Source of the DNA: Agrobacterium sp. RAC06
Lineage (GTDB): Bacteria; Pseudomonadota; Alphaproteobacteria; Rhizobiales; Rhizobiaceae
Length of the DNA stretch: 64,000 bases
Direction: 5' to 3'
Assembly: GCF_001713475.1 (NCBI RefSeq)
Contig: NZ_CP016499.1
Span: forward strand, 4,031,501-4,095,500
Within the stretch, counting starts at the first letter, position 1. Every line of letters starts with the position of its first letter. Position numbers and translations under genes: made by a program. Positions 51,300-60,401 of this stretch are shown one piece after another. The notes below the pieces were generated by a model, which did not search any database, was not told the origin of the DNA, and was given only the letters and a program-made list of their open reading frames with translations.

Positions 51300-51694
51300 T
51301 CAGGCGGCGGCCAGCGCCGAGCGGACATCGGTGCGTGTGAAGTCGTCTCCGACATAGAGAAGCGGGCAGTCGAACTCCTTGGCGGTGGCATAGGAAAAGC
51401 AATCGCCGAAGTTGAGCGAGGCCGGGTGATGCCTTTGCCGAAGCGTTGGTAGGCTGCGGCAGCGAGCTCCGCGCGGGAAGCCGTCAGGTCGATGATCTCG
51501 ACATTGAGGGATGCAATCAGTCGCGACAATTCATCCGTACAATTTTTTTGAAGAGCCACGATTTTCAGTTCGAGCAGCGTGCCAGCTGACAACACTAGGC
51601 GACTGTTTGGGGTTTCCAGAACTGCTGCACAGGCCTTAGCAGTCGCTTCATTCTTTATGATGGCAATCAGTGCAGATGTGTCGAGTGCGATCAC
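51300..51694 (-). pseudogene. VapC-type PIN-domain toxin gene with a frameshift
   Basis: The gene starts at GTG 51694 (overlapping the antitoxin stop by GTGA) and encodes MIALDTSALIAI, with the first catalytic Asp, as far as QRFGKG. The PIN-domain continuation ([20 protein letters not shown], then [10 protein letters not shown]) is present but in another frame, running to a stop at 51300. One base appears to be missing near 51431. The unshifted frame instead runs as a Pro/Ser/Arg-rich tail to 51281. The second half of the active site is therefore lost, unless the shift is a sequencing error. Confidence 0.8.
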
Positions 51695-51963
51695 GTCGGA
51701 AGACCGTTTTCATCGTACAGAAAGTCGTGACTCCTGTCAGCGAGCGGCTCACCTGGAACCGGGCGAGGGGCCTTGGCCATGATCTCTTCGAGAATGGCCC
51801 GTCGTTCCTCGAGAGTTAGCGCAGGACGTCGGCCGGTCGATTCGATCGGTTGCAAGACGACAGCATCCTGCCCGTCGCGGGTGATGATAACGGGCTCTCC
51901 GCGTTCGGCTCGCTCTACAAGTTCTTCGACCCGCGCGGCTGCCTGCTCCATGGAAACACGCAT
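51691..51963 (-). CDS. Type II antitoxin, Phd/YefM-like (VapB partner)
   Basis: Encodes 90 aa. The N-terminal Phd/YefM DNA-binding fold is clear (MRVSMEQAAARVEELVERAERGEPVIITRDGQ..., VVLQPI). A flexible C terminus (ADRSHDFLYDENGLPT) should wrap the toxin. It is coupled to the PIN-domain gene by a 4-bp overlap. GAGGAAG precedes ATG 51963. With the toxin frameshifted, the antitoxin may persist as a DNA-binding remnant. Confidence 0.9.
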   Translation of the reverse strand: MRVSMEQAAARVEELVERAERGEPVIITRDGQDAVVLQPIESTGRRPALTLEERRAILEEIMAKAPRPVPGEPLADRSHDFLYDENGLPT

Positions 51964-52021
51964 GCTTCTTCCTCACGCTCTCTCTTGACCAATATGCGCC
52001 TTCCCTGTCGGCCCTGCAAGC

Positions 52022-52813
52022 TCACGTCAATGTTGCAGTATCGAACCTGTGCACGTCATCCAGTAGATCGAGAAGGCCTGCGACCGAATGGGCCAGCAAT
52101 CGTTCCCCCTTCTCTGCCGTCGCTGCCGCCGCATTGCCGGCCACACCCTGTGAGTTGAGATCCGACATCTTCCAGCCGAAGGCATGGGGACCATAGGCGC
52201 GCAGATGGCGGAAGCGGGCGGCGAAATCGGATTGCCGGGAGGGGAAGCTCTCTGCTTTCGTCATGTCCACCCGATCCGGTGCGAGCGCCAGCATTACCGA
52301 TGTCTCGATGTCTCCGCCGTGGATGTCGACCGCCTTTGCCTCGGGTGCAATCCAGCCGTCCGGCTGGCCGAAGCGTGTCCAGCTTGTTGCGACCACCAGC
52401 ATGTTGAAGCGAACCCGTGCTTCGGTTGCGACAATCGTCAGCAGCGGGGAATTGCCACCATGGGCGTTCATCAGCACCAGTTTGCGAATGCCCTGGCGGT
52501 TCAGATCTTCGGCGATCCCGAGCCAGCGGATGATCGCCTCGTCATAGGTGAGTGTTCGGCTGCCTTCGACATGCATGTGTTCGATCGAGTAGCCGACGGG
52601 CTCCGCCGGCAGGATGGTGACAGGCAGATGCGGAGGCAGGGCATCGGCGACACGGCGCATGATGCCTTCAGCGATGATCGTGTCGGTCTCGAAGGGCAGG
52701 TGAGGGCCGTGCTGCTCGTGTGCGCCGAGCGGCAGGACGGCAATCCAGTCGCGCCGGTCATCGGCTTTCAGCCGGGGATCGTTGTCCGCGAACGACAGGG
52801 CTGGCTTCGCCAT
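52022..52813 (-). CDS. Creatininase family amidohydrolase
   Basis: Encodes 263 aa. Metal-binding motifs of the creatininase fold are present: LGAHEQHGPHLPFETD at about residue 29, LMNAHGGNS at about 115, and VDIHGGDIETSVM at about 163. The family includes creatininase, MftE and FAPy deformylase; the substrate is not clear. ATG 52811-52813 (MAKPALSFAD) has GAGG about 10 bases upstream. ATG 52829-52831 would add six residues without a ribosome site. Confidence 0.88.
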   Translation of the reverse strand: MAKPALSFADNDPRLKADDRRDWIAVLPLGAHEQHGPHLPFETDTIIAEGIMRRVADALPPHLPVTILPAEPVGYSIEHMHVEGSRTLTYDEAIIRWLGIAEDLNRQGIRKLVLMNAHGGNSPLLTIVATEARVRFNMLVVATSWTRFGQPDGWIAPEAKAVDIHGGDIETSVMLALAPDRVDMTKAESFPSRQSDFAARFRHLRAYGPHAFGWKMSDLNSQGVAGNAAAATAEKGERLLAHSVAGLLDLLDDVHRFDTATLT

Positions 52814-52902
52814 CTGGTCTAACCTCATCATCTTCGTTATGCATGGCAGCCGTCGCGGCGGATTGCAGTGAGGGCCGTAGCGTTTGTCGACCGGGGAGAG
52901 TC

Positions 52903-53433
52903 ATGGCGAAAAAGGACAAGGCCGACAAGGACCGCGGTGAAAAGAAGAAGAGCAAGAAGAAGGAGCCGCCGGCTTCGGGTGTGCTCAGTGGTGCCATGAC
53001 CCAGGTCGCACGTGCTTTGCGAACCCGGCTTTCCCATGGGCTTGCCGAAAGCGGGCTATATCCGGGCCAGGATGGCGTTGTGCAACTTCTCGCGCAGGAG
53101 GACGGCCAGACGCCGGGTGCGCTTGCCCATCAGCTCGGTGTCAAAGCGCCCACCATGACCCGCACCATCGGGCGGATGGAGGCGCAGGGCTTCGTCATGC
53201 GCCGTACCGACGATCGAGACGGACGCCTGACCAAGGTCTATCTCACCGACGAGGGGCGCGGCAGCGTGGCTCAGATCGCGGCGGTGACGGTTGCCTGCGA
53301 GGCTCATGCCCTCCAGGGCCTGTCGGGCAAGGAAGTGAAGATCCTGGTCAAGCTGCTGGCGGCCATCGAGGGTAATCTCTCGGGTCAGAGCGGCATGCGG
53401 TCAGCTGATCATGCGGACGATGACGGTGATTGA
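52903..53433 (+). CDS. MarR family regulator with lysine-rich N terminus
   Basis: Encodes 176 aa. The first 24 residues are mostly Lys, Asp, Glu and Arg (KKDKADKDRGEKKKSKKKE), an unstructured tail. The MarR winged helix follows (QDGVVQLLAQEDGQTPGALA, KAPTMTRTIGRMEAQGFV, RTDDRDGRLTKVYLTDEG). GGGGAG precedes ATG 52903. It is divergent from the creatininase gene, with about 90 bp between, and may control it. Confidence 0.9.
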   Translation: MAKKDKADKDRGEKKKSKKKEPPASGVLSGAMTQVARALRTRLSHGLAESGLYPGQDGVVQLLAQEDGQTPGALAHQLGVKAPTMTRTIGRMEAQGFVMRRTDDRDGRLTKVYLTDEGRGSVAQIAAVTVACEAHALQGLSGKEVKILVKLLAAIEGNLSGQSGMRSADHADDDGD

Positions 53434-53440
53434 AATCGCC

Positions 53441-53457
53441 AATTAAATTGTTTAATT
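53441..53457 (+). promoter_or_regulatory. AT-rich operator before the second LacI operon
   Basis: AATTAAA-TTG-TTTAATT (53441-53457) is a perfect inverted repeat with a 3-bp centre, in otherwise GC-rich DNA and 52 bp before the LacI start. Likely target for autoregulation or for MarR. Confidence 0.5.
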
Positions 53458-53509
53458 AAATCTTTTAAGGGCGGTCGAGCGCCCACCGGCCTGCTGCGAG
53501 GGAGGAAAC

Positions 53510-54526
53510 GTGGCACAAAAGGTAAAGCTTTCGACCATTGCGGAAACGCTTGGTCTCTCCACTGCGACCATTTCGCTTGCCCTGCGTGACAGCCCGCTCG
53601 TCGCGGCGGACACTCGGGAGAAGATCAAGGAGCAGGCGCGCGCTCTCGGTTATATCTACAACCGCCGTGCTGCGAGCCTTCGCACCTCCCGCTCCGGGAT
53701 CATCGGTGTCGTCGTGCATGACATCATGAACCCGTTCTACGGCGAAATCCTGAAAGCCATTGAGACCGAACTCGATCGCAGCCGACACACCTTCATTCTT
53801 TCGAACCACTACGACAGCGTCGAGAAGCAACGCATGTTCATCGAGACGCTGCTGCAGCTTGGCGGCGACGGGGTGATCATGTCGCCAGCCATCGGCACGC
53901 CGCCGGAAGACGTGTTGCTCGCCGAGAATAACAGCATGCCGGCGATCTTCATCGCCCGCTCGATGGATGGGCTCGATGTGCCGATCTATCGCGGCGACGA
54001 CAGTTACGGCATTTCGCTGGCCACCAACCATCTGATTGGCCTTGGCCATCGCTCGATTGCCATGATCGGCGGCACCGACCAGACATCGACGGGGCGTGAC
54101 CGTTACCAGGGCTATGTGAACGCTCTCCGTAAGGCGGGTATCGAAGTCGATCCCGGCCTGCGCATCCCGGGCCCCCGCACCAAGCAGGGTGGTTTCGAGG
54201 CGGCGGTGAACTTTCTGTCGCTTCCGCAAAAGCCGACGGCTGCCGTCTGCTGGAACGATCTCGTCGCCATCGGGTTGATGAACGGCATTGCCCGTGCCGG
54301 TCTCATCCCCGGCCAGGACATCTCGGTCACCGGCTATGACGACCTCGAGGAAGCCTCGATCGCCACGCCATCCCTGACAACCGTCTGGAACGGTCAGGCG
54401 GAGGTCGGGCGGCTTGCCGCGCGGGCGCTGCTCGACAAGCTTGCCGGCAGTCATGAGCCTGACGGCATCCACCTGATCAAGCCCGAGATGCGCATTCGCC
54501 AATCGACCGGCCCGATCCGTCGGTGA
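53510..54526 (+). CDS. LacI family regulator of a hydroxyacid dehydrogenase
   Basis: Encodes 338 aa. The helix-turn-helix is KLSTIAETLGLSTATISLAL at residues 6-25; the sensor domain follows (GIIGVVVHDIMNPFYGEIL, SVTGYDDLEEASIATPSLTTV). The start is GTG 53510 with GGGAGGAA upstream. It ends 58 bp before the dehydrogenase gene and is probably co-transcribed with it. The inducer may be an alpha-keto or sugar acid. Confidence 0.92.
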   Translation: MAQKVKLSTIAETLGLSTATISLALRDSPLVAADTREKIKEQARALGYIYNRRAASLRTSRSGIIGVVVHDIMNPFYGEILKAIETELDRSRHTFILSNHYDSVEKQRMFIETLLQLGGDGVIMSPAIGTPPEDVLLAENNSMPAIFIARSMDGLDVPIYRGDDSYGISLATNHLIGLGHRSIAMIGGTDQTSTGRDRYQGYVNALRKAGIEVDPGLRIPGPRTKQGGFEAAVNFLSLPQKPTAAVCWNDLVAIGLMNGIARAGLIPGQDISVTGYDDLEEASIATPSLTTVWNGQAEVGRLAARALLDKLAGSHEPDGIHLIKPEMRIRQSTGPIRR

Positions 54527-54584
54527 TCCCCGAGGCGGCTTCAAGGCCGCTCGTCCATGATCCTCGCCCTCCAAGGAGACAGCC

Positions 54585-55547
54585 ATGTCCGGTCGCCCCC
54601 TCGTGCTCATTCCAGGCCGCATTCATTCACGCGTCCGCGCCCGTCTTTCGGATCGATTCGATCTTTTGGAAATCTCTGATGCCACTGCCGCCGAGGCGGA
54701 TGCGGGTGAACTGGAGCGAGTGCGCGGCGCTGTGGTCTCCGGCCGATTTCCTGCTTCGCTGATCGAGCGTTTGCCGAAACTCGAGGTGATCGGCAGCTTC
54801 GGTGTCGGATATGACGGCGTCGATGTGAAGGCGGCCTCAGCTGCCGGGGTGATCGTTACGAATACGCCCGACGTGCTGAACGATGAGGTGGCAGATACGG
54901 CGATCGCGCTGCTTCTCAATACCATGCGTCAGTTCTATTTCGCCGAGCGTTATCTGCGTGACGGACGCTGGGAAAAGGAGGGGGCCTTTCCGCTCTCGCC
55001 GCTCTCGCTCAAGGGGCGCAAGGTCGGTCTTCACGGTCTCGGCCGGATCGGCATGGAGATTGCCAACCGTCTCCTGCCGTTCAAGGTCGAACTTGCGTAC
55101 CATACGCGGCGACCCCGCACGGGTGTCGATTTCGTCTATCACGACACCCTGACGGGCCTCGCGAAGGCGGTCGATGTGCTCATTTCCATCGTCCCGTCGA
55201 CGCCGGAGACCAAGGATGCACTCAACGCCGAAGTCCTTTCCGCGCTCGGACCGAACGGCGTGCTCATCAATGTCGGTCGCGGTTCGACGGTCGATGAGCC
55301 CGCGCTGATCGCCGCCCTTCAGGCCGGTACGATCGCTGCTGCCGGTCTCGATGTCTTTGCCGACGAACCTCGCGTGCCCCAGGCCCTGATCGACCTGCCG
55401 AATGTCTCGTTGCTGCCGCATGTCGCATCGGCCTCGGTGCCAACGCGTGACGCCATGGCCGATCTTGTTGTCGACAATATCGTCAGCTGGTTCGACACGG
55501 GACGGCCGCTCACGGCGGTTCCGGAAACGCCGTATCCAAGGAGCTGA
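54585..55547 (+). CDS. D-isomer 2-hydroxyacid dehydrogenase
   Basis: Encodes 320 aa. The NAD-binding motif is HGLGRIGMEIANRL at about residue 147. The catalytic triad is visible: Arg in NVGRGSTVDE at about 228, Glu in FADEPRVPQ at about 257, His in LLPHVASAS at about 276. Similar enzymes reduce glyoxylate, hydroxypyruvate or 2-ketogluconate. AAGGAG precedes ATG 54585. Together with the upstream LacI gene it forms a small sugar-acid module. Confidence 0.93.
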   Translation: MSGRPLVLIPGRIHSRVRARLSDRFDLLEISDATAAEADAGELERVRGAVVSGRFPASLIERLPKLEVIGSFGVGYDGVDVKAASAAGVIVTNTPDVLNDEVADTAIALLLNTMRQFYFAERYLRDGRWEKEGAFPLSPLSLKGRKVGLHGLGRIGMEIANRLLPFKVELAYHTRRPRTGVDFVYHDTLTGLAKAVDVLISIVPSTPETKDALNAEVLSALGPNGVLINVGRGSTVDEPALIAALQAGTIAAAGLDVFADEPRVPQALIDLPNVSLLPHVASASVPTRDAMADLVVDNIVSWFDTGRPLTAVPETPYPRS

Positions 55548-55622
55548 TTCGGCGGTCAGCCTTCCGCAAGCTTGCCGGTGCATCCTCTTGCCATATGGGG
55601 TCTCGAGCGGAAGGATGCTCCG

Positions 55623-56102
55623 ATGAAGTCCTCTCTCGCCATCGTGGCGACAGTTCTCCTGTGTGCAGGTGTCTCGGTGGTCGGAGTCAGTATCTGGGCT
55701 CTGCCGCAGCGCTCCGCGCAAATGGCCACCGATCCGATCGTGCTCGGCACAATTCCACCTGCCGACCATACGCCGTCGGTCTTTGCCGCGAAGCTGCATG
55801 CGGGATCCGTCTCGCCACCGGCCCAGTTTTCCGTGTCCAACTTCACACGAAAGACGGTCTGTCTGGTGGAGCGGGGTGCGGCTCTCACCAGTCGCAGTCG
55901 CGATTTTTTCGCTCCACCCGATTGCGAAGAGGTCTGGCCTGGTCTGGTGCGTGCAACCACCTGGACCCAGCACGAAGATGGCAGTGTGACGATCAGCGAT
56001 CCTGGTGGAGCCATCTTGCTGACACTGGTTCGAGGGCGGCACTTTTCTTACGAGGTGACGGATATACCCGGTGCAGATCTGGCGCTCCTGATGTTGCCTT
56101 GA
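55623..56102 (+). CDS. Secreted or anchored protein resembling AprI/Inh protease inhibitors
   Basis: Encodes 159 aa. An N-terminal hydrophobic segment (SLAIVATVLLCAGVSVVGVSIW) could be a signal anchor. The rest shows one pair of cysteines (VCLVE and PPDCEEVWPGL) and short beta-like strands (GSVTISDPGGAILLTLVRG), which recall the small AprI/Inh metalloprotease-inhibitor barrel. The similarity is judged by eye and is weak. ATG 55623 is preferred over an upstream start at 55572. Confidence 0.6.
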   Translation: MKSSLAIVATVLLCAGVSVVGVSIWALPQRSAQMATDPIVLGTIPPADHTPSVFAAKLHAGSVSPPAQFSVSNFTRKTVCLVERGAALTSRSRDFFAPPDCEEVWPGLVRATTWTQHEDGSVTISDPGGAILLTLVRGRHFSYEVTDIPGADLALLMLP

Positions 56103-56353
56103 GCATTTGCGGAGCGGGTCATAAAAATTGTAGCCTTGCGCAGTAGAGCGCTACGGTTGCGCACTTTCTTCCCTCGTTTTACATGTTCGCGCTAACATAG
56201 CGACTGCCCTCTACAGGCACGCTCAAGTGAAAGCTCTCATCCAAAAGAATAGAGTCCAAGCGCTTGAATCCCCTTAGACAAAATGGTTAGCTCGCGCATC
56301 GCTGCCGGGAGGGGCCGACGATGCCCGCCGGTGGGGCAACAAGTGGGAGGTAG

Positions 56354-57463
<1,110 letters not shown>

Positions 57464-57488
57464 GCTTTTCGCTTCAGACTGATCTAAG

Positions 57489-57526
57489 AGGCCTCGGGAC
57501 GTCCATCCCGGGGCCTTATTTGTTTG
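57489..57526 (+). terminator. Terminator of dctP
   Basis: AGGCCTCGGGA (57489-57499) and TCCCGGGGCCT (57506-57516) pair (one G-U), followed by the T-rich TATTTGTTTG. Confidence 0.8.
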
Positions 57527-57572
57527 TGTCGTGATCCATTCCAATTGATCATCGGCGCTTGGTCAAAGAAAA

Positions 57573-57592
57573 ACCCGGCGTCTCCGCCGGGT
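57573..57592. terminator. Terminator of the dctQM transcript, possibly bidirectional
   Basis: ACCCGGCG (57573-57580) and CGCCGGGT (57585-57592) with a 4-nt loop. On the minus strand the stem is followed by TTTTTCTTTG; on the plus strand by CTCATTTTT. Confidence 0.85.
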
Positions 57593-57616
57593 CTCATTTT
57601 TGAGAGGCCTTCGCCT

Positions 57617-59440
57617 TCAGTCGAACCGCGGCAGGCCGCCGGCATCGCCAGGGCCTGGCAGGCCACCTGGGGCCGGAAGCGATGTGCCTCCTGCCGGTGG
57701 TGTGGCCGGCTGCGTTGTCGGAGCCCCGAAATTCGGCATCGCAGGCATGCCATCACCGGGTCCCGGAAGACCCAGCGAAGGTGCTCCATCGAGGCTCATG
57801 CCTGGCAGACCGAAGCCGGAACCACCTGCATCGTTGATCTGGCTGTTGATGTCCGTCTGGTTCATCTGCACGGGCGCGGCCTTGTAGTGGGTCACAAGAC
57901 CGGGGAAGGCGATCAGAATGCCCAGCATGAGGATGTTGATCAGGATGAACGGCAACGTCCCTGTGTAGATCGACCGCGTGGTGATGGGTTCGATCATGCG
58001 ATCGGTCGTCTTGTCGTGCCAGGCCTTGGTCGGTGCAACCGAGCGCAGATAGAAGAGGGCAAAGCCGAAGGGTGGCGTCAGGAAGCTGACCTGCAGGTTC
58101 ATCCCCAACAATACGCCGAACCAGACAAGGTCGATGCCGAGCTTGTCCGCCACGGGTGCCAGCAACGGCACCAGAACGAATGCGATTTCGAAGAAATCGA
58201 GGAAGCATCCGAGGATGAAGACGATGATCGTCACGACGATCAGGAAGCCTGTCTCACCGCCCGGCAACGCCAGCATCAGTTCTTCAACCCAGATATCGCC
58301 CGAGATCCCATAGAAGGTGAGCGCGAAGACACGGGCACCAATCAGGATGAACATGACGAAGGTCGCTAGCTTCGCGGTCGAGTCCAGCGCCTGCATCAGG
58401 GTCTTCAGGTTGAGTCTGCGTTTTGCCAGCGCCATGATCAGTGCGCCGGCAGCACCCATGGCGCCGCCTTCTGTCGGCGTTGCGATGCCGAGGAAGATCG
58501 TGCCGAGGACGAGGAAGATGAGCGCAAGTGGCGGGATCAGGACAATGACAACCTGCTCTGCCATCTTCGACATATAACCCAGGTTCCAATGACGATTGGC
58601 CAGGGCAAACACGTATGGGATGACTGTTGCTGCAAGTGCTGCCCAGACCACGCGCGTCTCGTAGCGGAACTCCGTGAACACGAAGTAATAGCTGATGAAG
58701 TAGAGACCGATCGCAGCCAGAAGGATGAAATAGAGAGACGTCCCTCCTGAACCAAGTGGGCGGGCTTCAGGAGGAAGTGCGGGTGCCCATTCCGGTTTGA
58801 TCAGTGTGACCGCGAAGATGTAGAGGCAATACATGCCAACCAGCATCAATGCTGGCAGCATGGCGCCGACATACATGTCGCCCACGGAGCGACCGAGCTG
58901 GTCGGCCATGACGATCAGAACCAGCGAAGGCGGAACGATCTGCGCCAAGGTGCCGGATGCCGCGATCGTACCCGCGGCAAGGCCTGGATTGTAGTTGTAA
59001 CGCATCATGATGGGCAGTGAGATCAGGCCCATGGCGATGACTGAGGCTGCCACGACGCCGGTCGTTGCAGCTAGAAGCGCGCCGACGATGACAACCGCGA
59101 ATGCCAGGCCGCCGCGCACTGTGCCGAACAACTGGCCGATCGTGTCTAGAAGGTCTTCCGCCATGCGCGACCGCTCGAGGATCAGGCCCATGAAGGTGAA
59201 GAAGGGAATGGCCAGAAGCGTGTCGTTGCGCATGATGTCAAAGACACGGTTCATGTTGGCCTGGGCCAGCGGCCAGGACAATCTTATCTCCGGCGAGATA
59301 TGGCTGAGCTCCACACCGAAGATGAAGAAGTAGATGCCGCCGGCCGCCAGCGTGAAGGCAACCGGGTAGCCGATCAGCAGCATACCCATCACGATGATAA
59401 ACATGATCGGCGCGAGGTTGTGTGCGAAAAGATCAAGCAT
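57617..59440 (-). CDS. dctM: TRAP transporter large permease with a Gly/Pro-rich C-terminal tail
   Basis: Encodes 607 aa. The first 535 residues form the DctM membrane domain: GGIYFFIFGVEL, AIPFFTFMGLILERSRMAEDL, PTEGGAMGAAGALI, VSFLTPPFGFALFYLRSV. The last 70 or so residues are rich in Gly, Pro, Ala and Met with repeated GLPG units, unusual for this family and probably disordered. ATG 59438-59440 overlaps the end of dctQ by 8 bp. It imports a carboxylate driven by a sodium or proton gradient together with DctQ and the binding protein. Confidence 0.93.
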   Translation of the reverse strand: MLDLFAHNLAPIMFIIVMGMLLIGYPVAFTLAAGGIYFFIFGVELSHISPEIRLSWPLAQANMNRVFDIMRNDTLLAIPFFTFMGLILERSRMAEDLLDTIGQLFGTVRGGLAFAVVIVGALLAATTGVVAASVIAMGLISLPIMMRYNYNPGLAAGTIAASGTLAQIVPPSLVLIVMADQLGRSVGDMYVGAMLPALMLVGMYCLYIFAVTLIKPEWAPALPPEARPLGSGGTSLYFILLAAIGLYFISYYFVFTEFRYETRVVWAALAATVIPYVFALANRHWNLGYMSKMAEQVVIVLIPPLALIFLVLGTIFLGIATPTEGGAMGAAGALIMALAKRRLNLKTLMQALDSTAKLATFVMFILIGARVFALTFYGISGDIWVEELMLALPGGETGFLIVVTIIVFILGCFLDFFEIAFVLVPLLAPVADKLGIDLVWFGVLLGMNLQVSFLTPPFGFALFYLRSVAPTKAWHDKTTDRMIEPITTRSIYTGTLPFILINILMLGILIAFPGLVTHYKAAPVQMNQTDINSQINDAGGSGFGLPGMSLDGAPSLGLPGPGDGMPAMPNFGAPTTQPATPPAGGTSLPAPGGLPGPGDAGGLPRFD

Positions 59441-60026
59441 TGTTGCCCCCCTTCGTCTGGCTCGCAGCGTCGTCGGCAGGCAGATCAGGTTTGCCATGTC
59501 CGGACGCGACCGTCGTGTCCTCGAGGTCGCCACGAATGATGGCAAAGCGCTTGATGATTTCCGAGAACGCCTGAAGGTTCAATAGAACGAAGCCCACAAG
59601 GATGCTGGCCTTGGCCGGCCAAATGATCAGGCCGCCAGCGTTGGAGGACATTTCGCCCGACATAAACGAGCGCCAGAAGAATGGCCACGCAAAATACGTC
59701 ATCATTAGGCAGAAGGGCAGCAGGAAAAAGATATGGCCGAATAGGTCGATCCAGTCGCGTGTGCGCTTCTTGAAAGTGCCCGCCAGCACGTCAATTCGCA
59801 CATGCTCGTTGCGCTGGAGCGTGTAGGCGGCGGCCAGCATGAACACGGTGCCGAACAGATACCACTGTACTTCCAGCCAAGCGTTGGATGACATGTCGAA
59901 GGTCTTGCGGATGACGGCGTTGCCGGCGCTGATCAGGACGGCGGCCAGGAGCAGCCAGGAAACCCAGCGCCCGATGGCCCCGTTGATCGCGTCGATCAGC
60001 CGAGAAACAGCCAACAGGATTGTCAT
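59433..60026 (-). CDS. dctQ: TRAP transporter small permease
   Basis: Encodes 197 aa with four transmembrane helices: GRWVSWLLLAAVLISAGNAV, SNAWLEVQWYLFGTVFMLAAAY, the WIDLFGHIFFLLPFCLMMTY helix, and WPAKASILVGFVLLNLQAFSEI. NEHVRIDVL is the conserved loop of the DctQ family. GGGGAG precedes ATG 60026. It forms one membrane unit with the overlapping dctM product. Confidence 0.93.
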   Translation of the reverse strand: MTILLAVSRLIDAINGAIGRWVSWLLLAAVLISAGNAVIRKTFDMSSNAWLEVQWYLFGTVFMLAAAYTLQRNEHVRIDVLAGTFKKRTRDWIDLFGHIFFLLPFCLMMTYFAWPFFWRSFMSGEMSSNAGGLIIWPAKASILVGFVLLNLQAFSEIIKRFAIIRGDLEDTTVASGHGKPDLPADDAASQTKGGNNA

Positions 60027-60401
60027 TGTGTTTTTTCTCCCCTTGTCGCTTCGTGCTTAGAGCAATGGCAAACCACGTGCAACTGGACTGCACCGATCCG
60101 CCCCCAGGGGCAACGAAAGTTGAACTGGCGGCAGCTGCAGCCGAAGCTGGCGCTGGTTTCCGTCTGCGCGCATCGATTGTGTTTGCTTGCATTTTAATAG
60201 TTTCGATAGGCCGCCCTTAAGAGGTTCTCGCTTAGTGGTTTGCGTGTCACCTAGAAGCAGTGCAGTTTAGGAGTTGCTTCGTTTTGCGTGTTGCTGTGAC
60301 GTTTTAGGACATGCTTTTTGCCGCAAAGCAGGCACAAGGATTGGAAGAGACATCATTTGAAAACTGAGGTTTCGCGTCCAACCTTGCCGGGAGGGCAGAT
60401 C
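60027..60401. other. Intergenic region between dctQ and the EAL gene
   Basis: 375 bp that must hold the dctQM promoter (minus strand) and the promoter of the EAL gene (plus strand). It is less GC-rich than its flanks, especially 60185-60330. No reading frame or strong palindrome is supported. Confidence 0.5.

Noticed and set aside
51281..51430. Pro/Ser/Arg-rich tail of the VapC frame as a real domain
   Set aside because: The neighbouring frame over the same bases encodes conserved PIN-domain sequence, so the tail is an artefact of the frameshift.
51431..51440. Programmed -1 frameshift in the toxin gene
   Set aside because: The bases at the junction (GGC AAA GGC) do not make a slippery heptamer in the required phase, and no downstream stem was seen.
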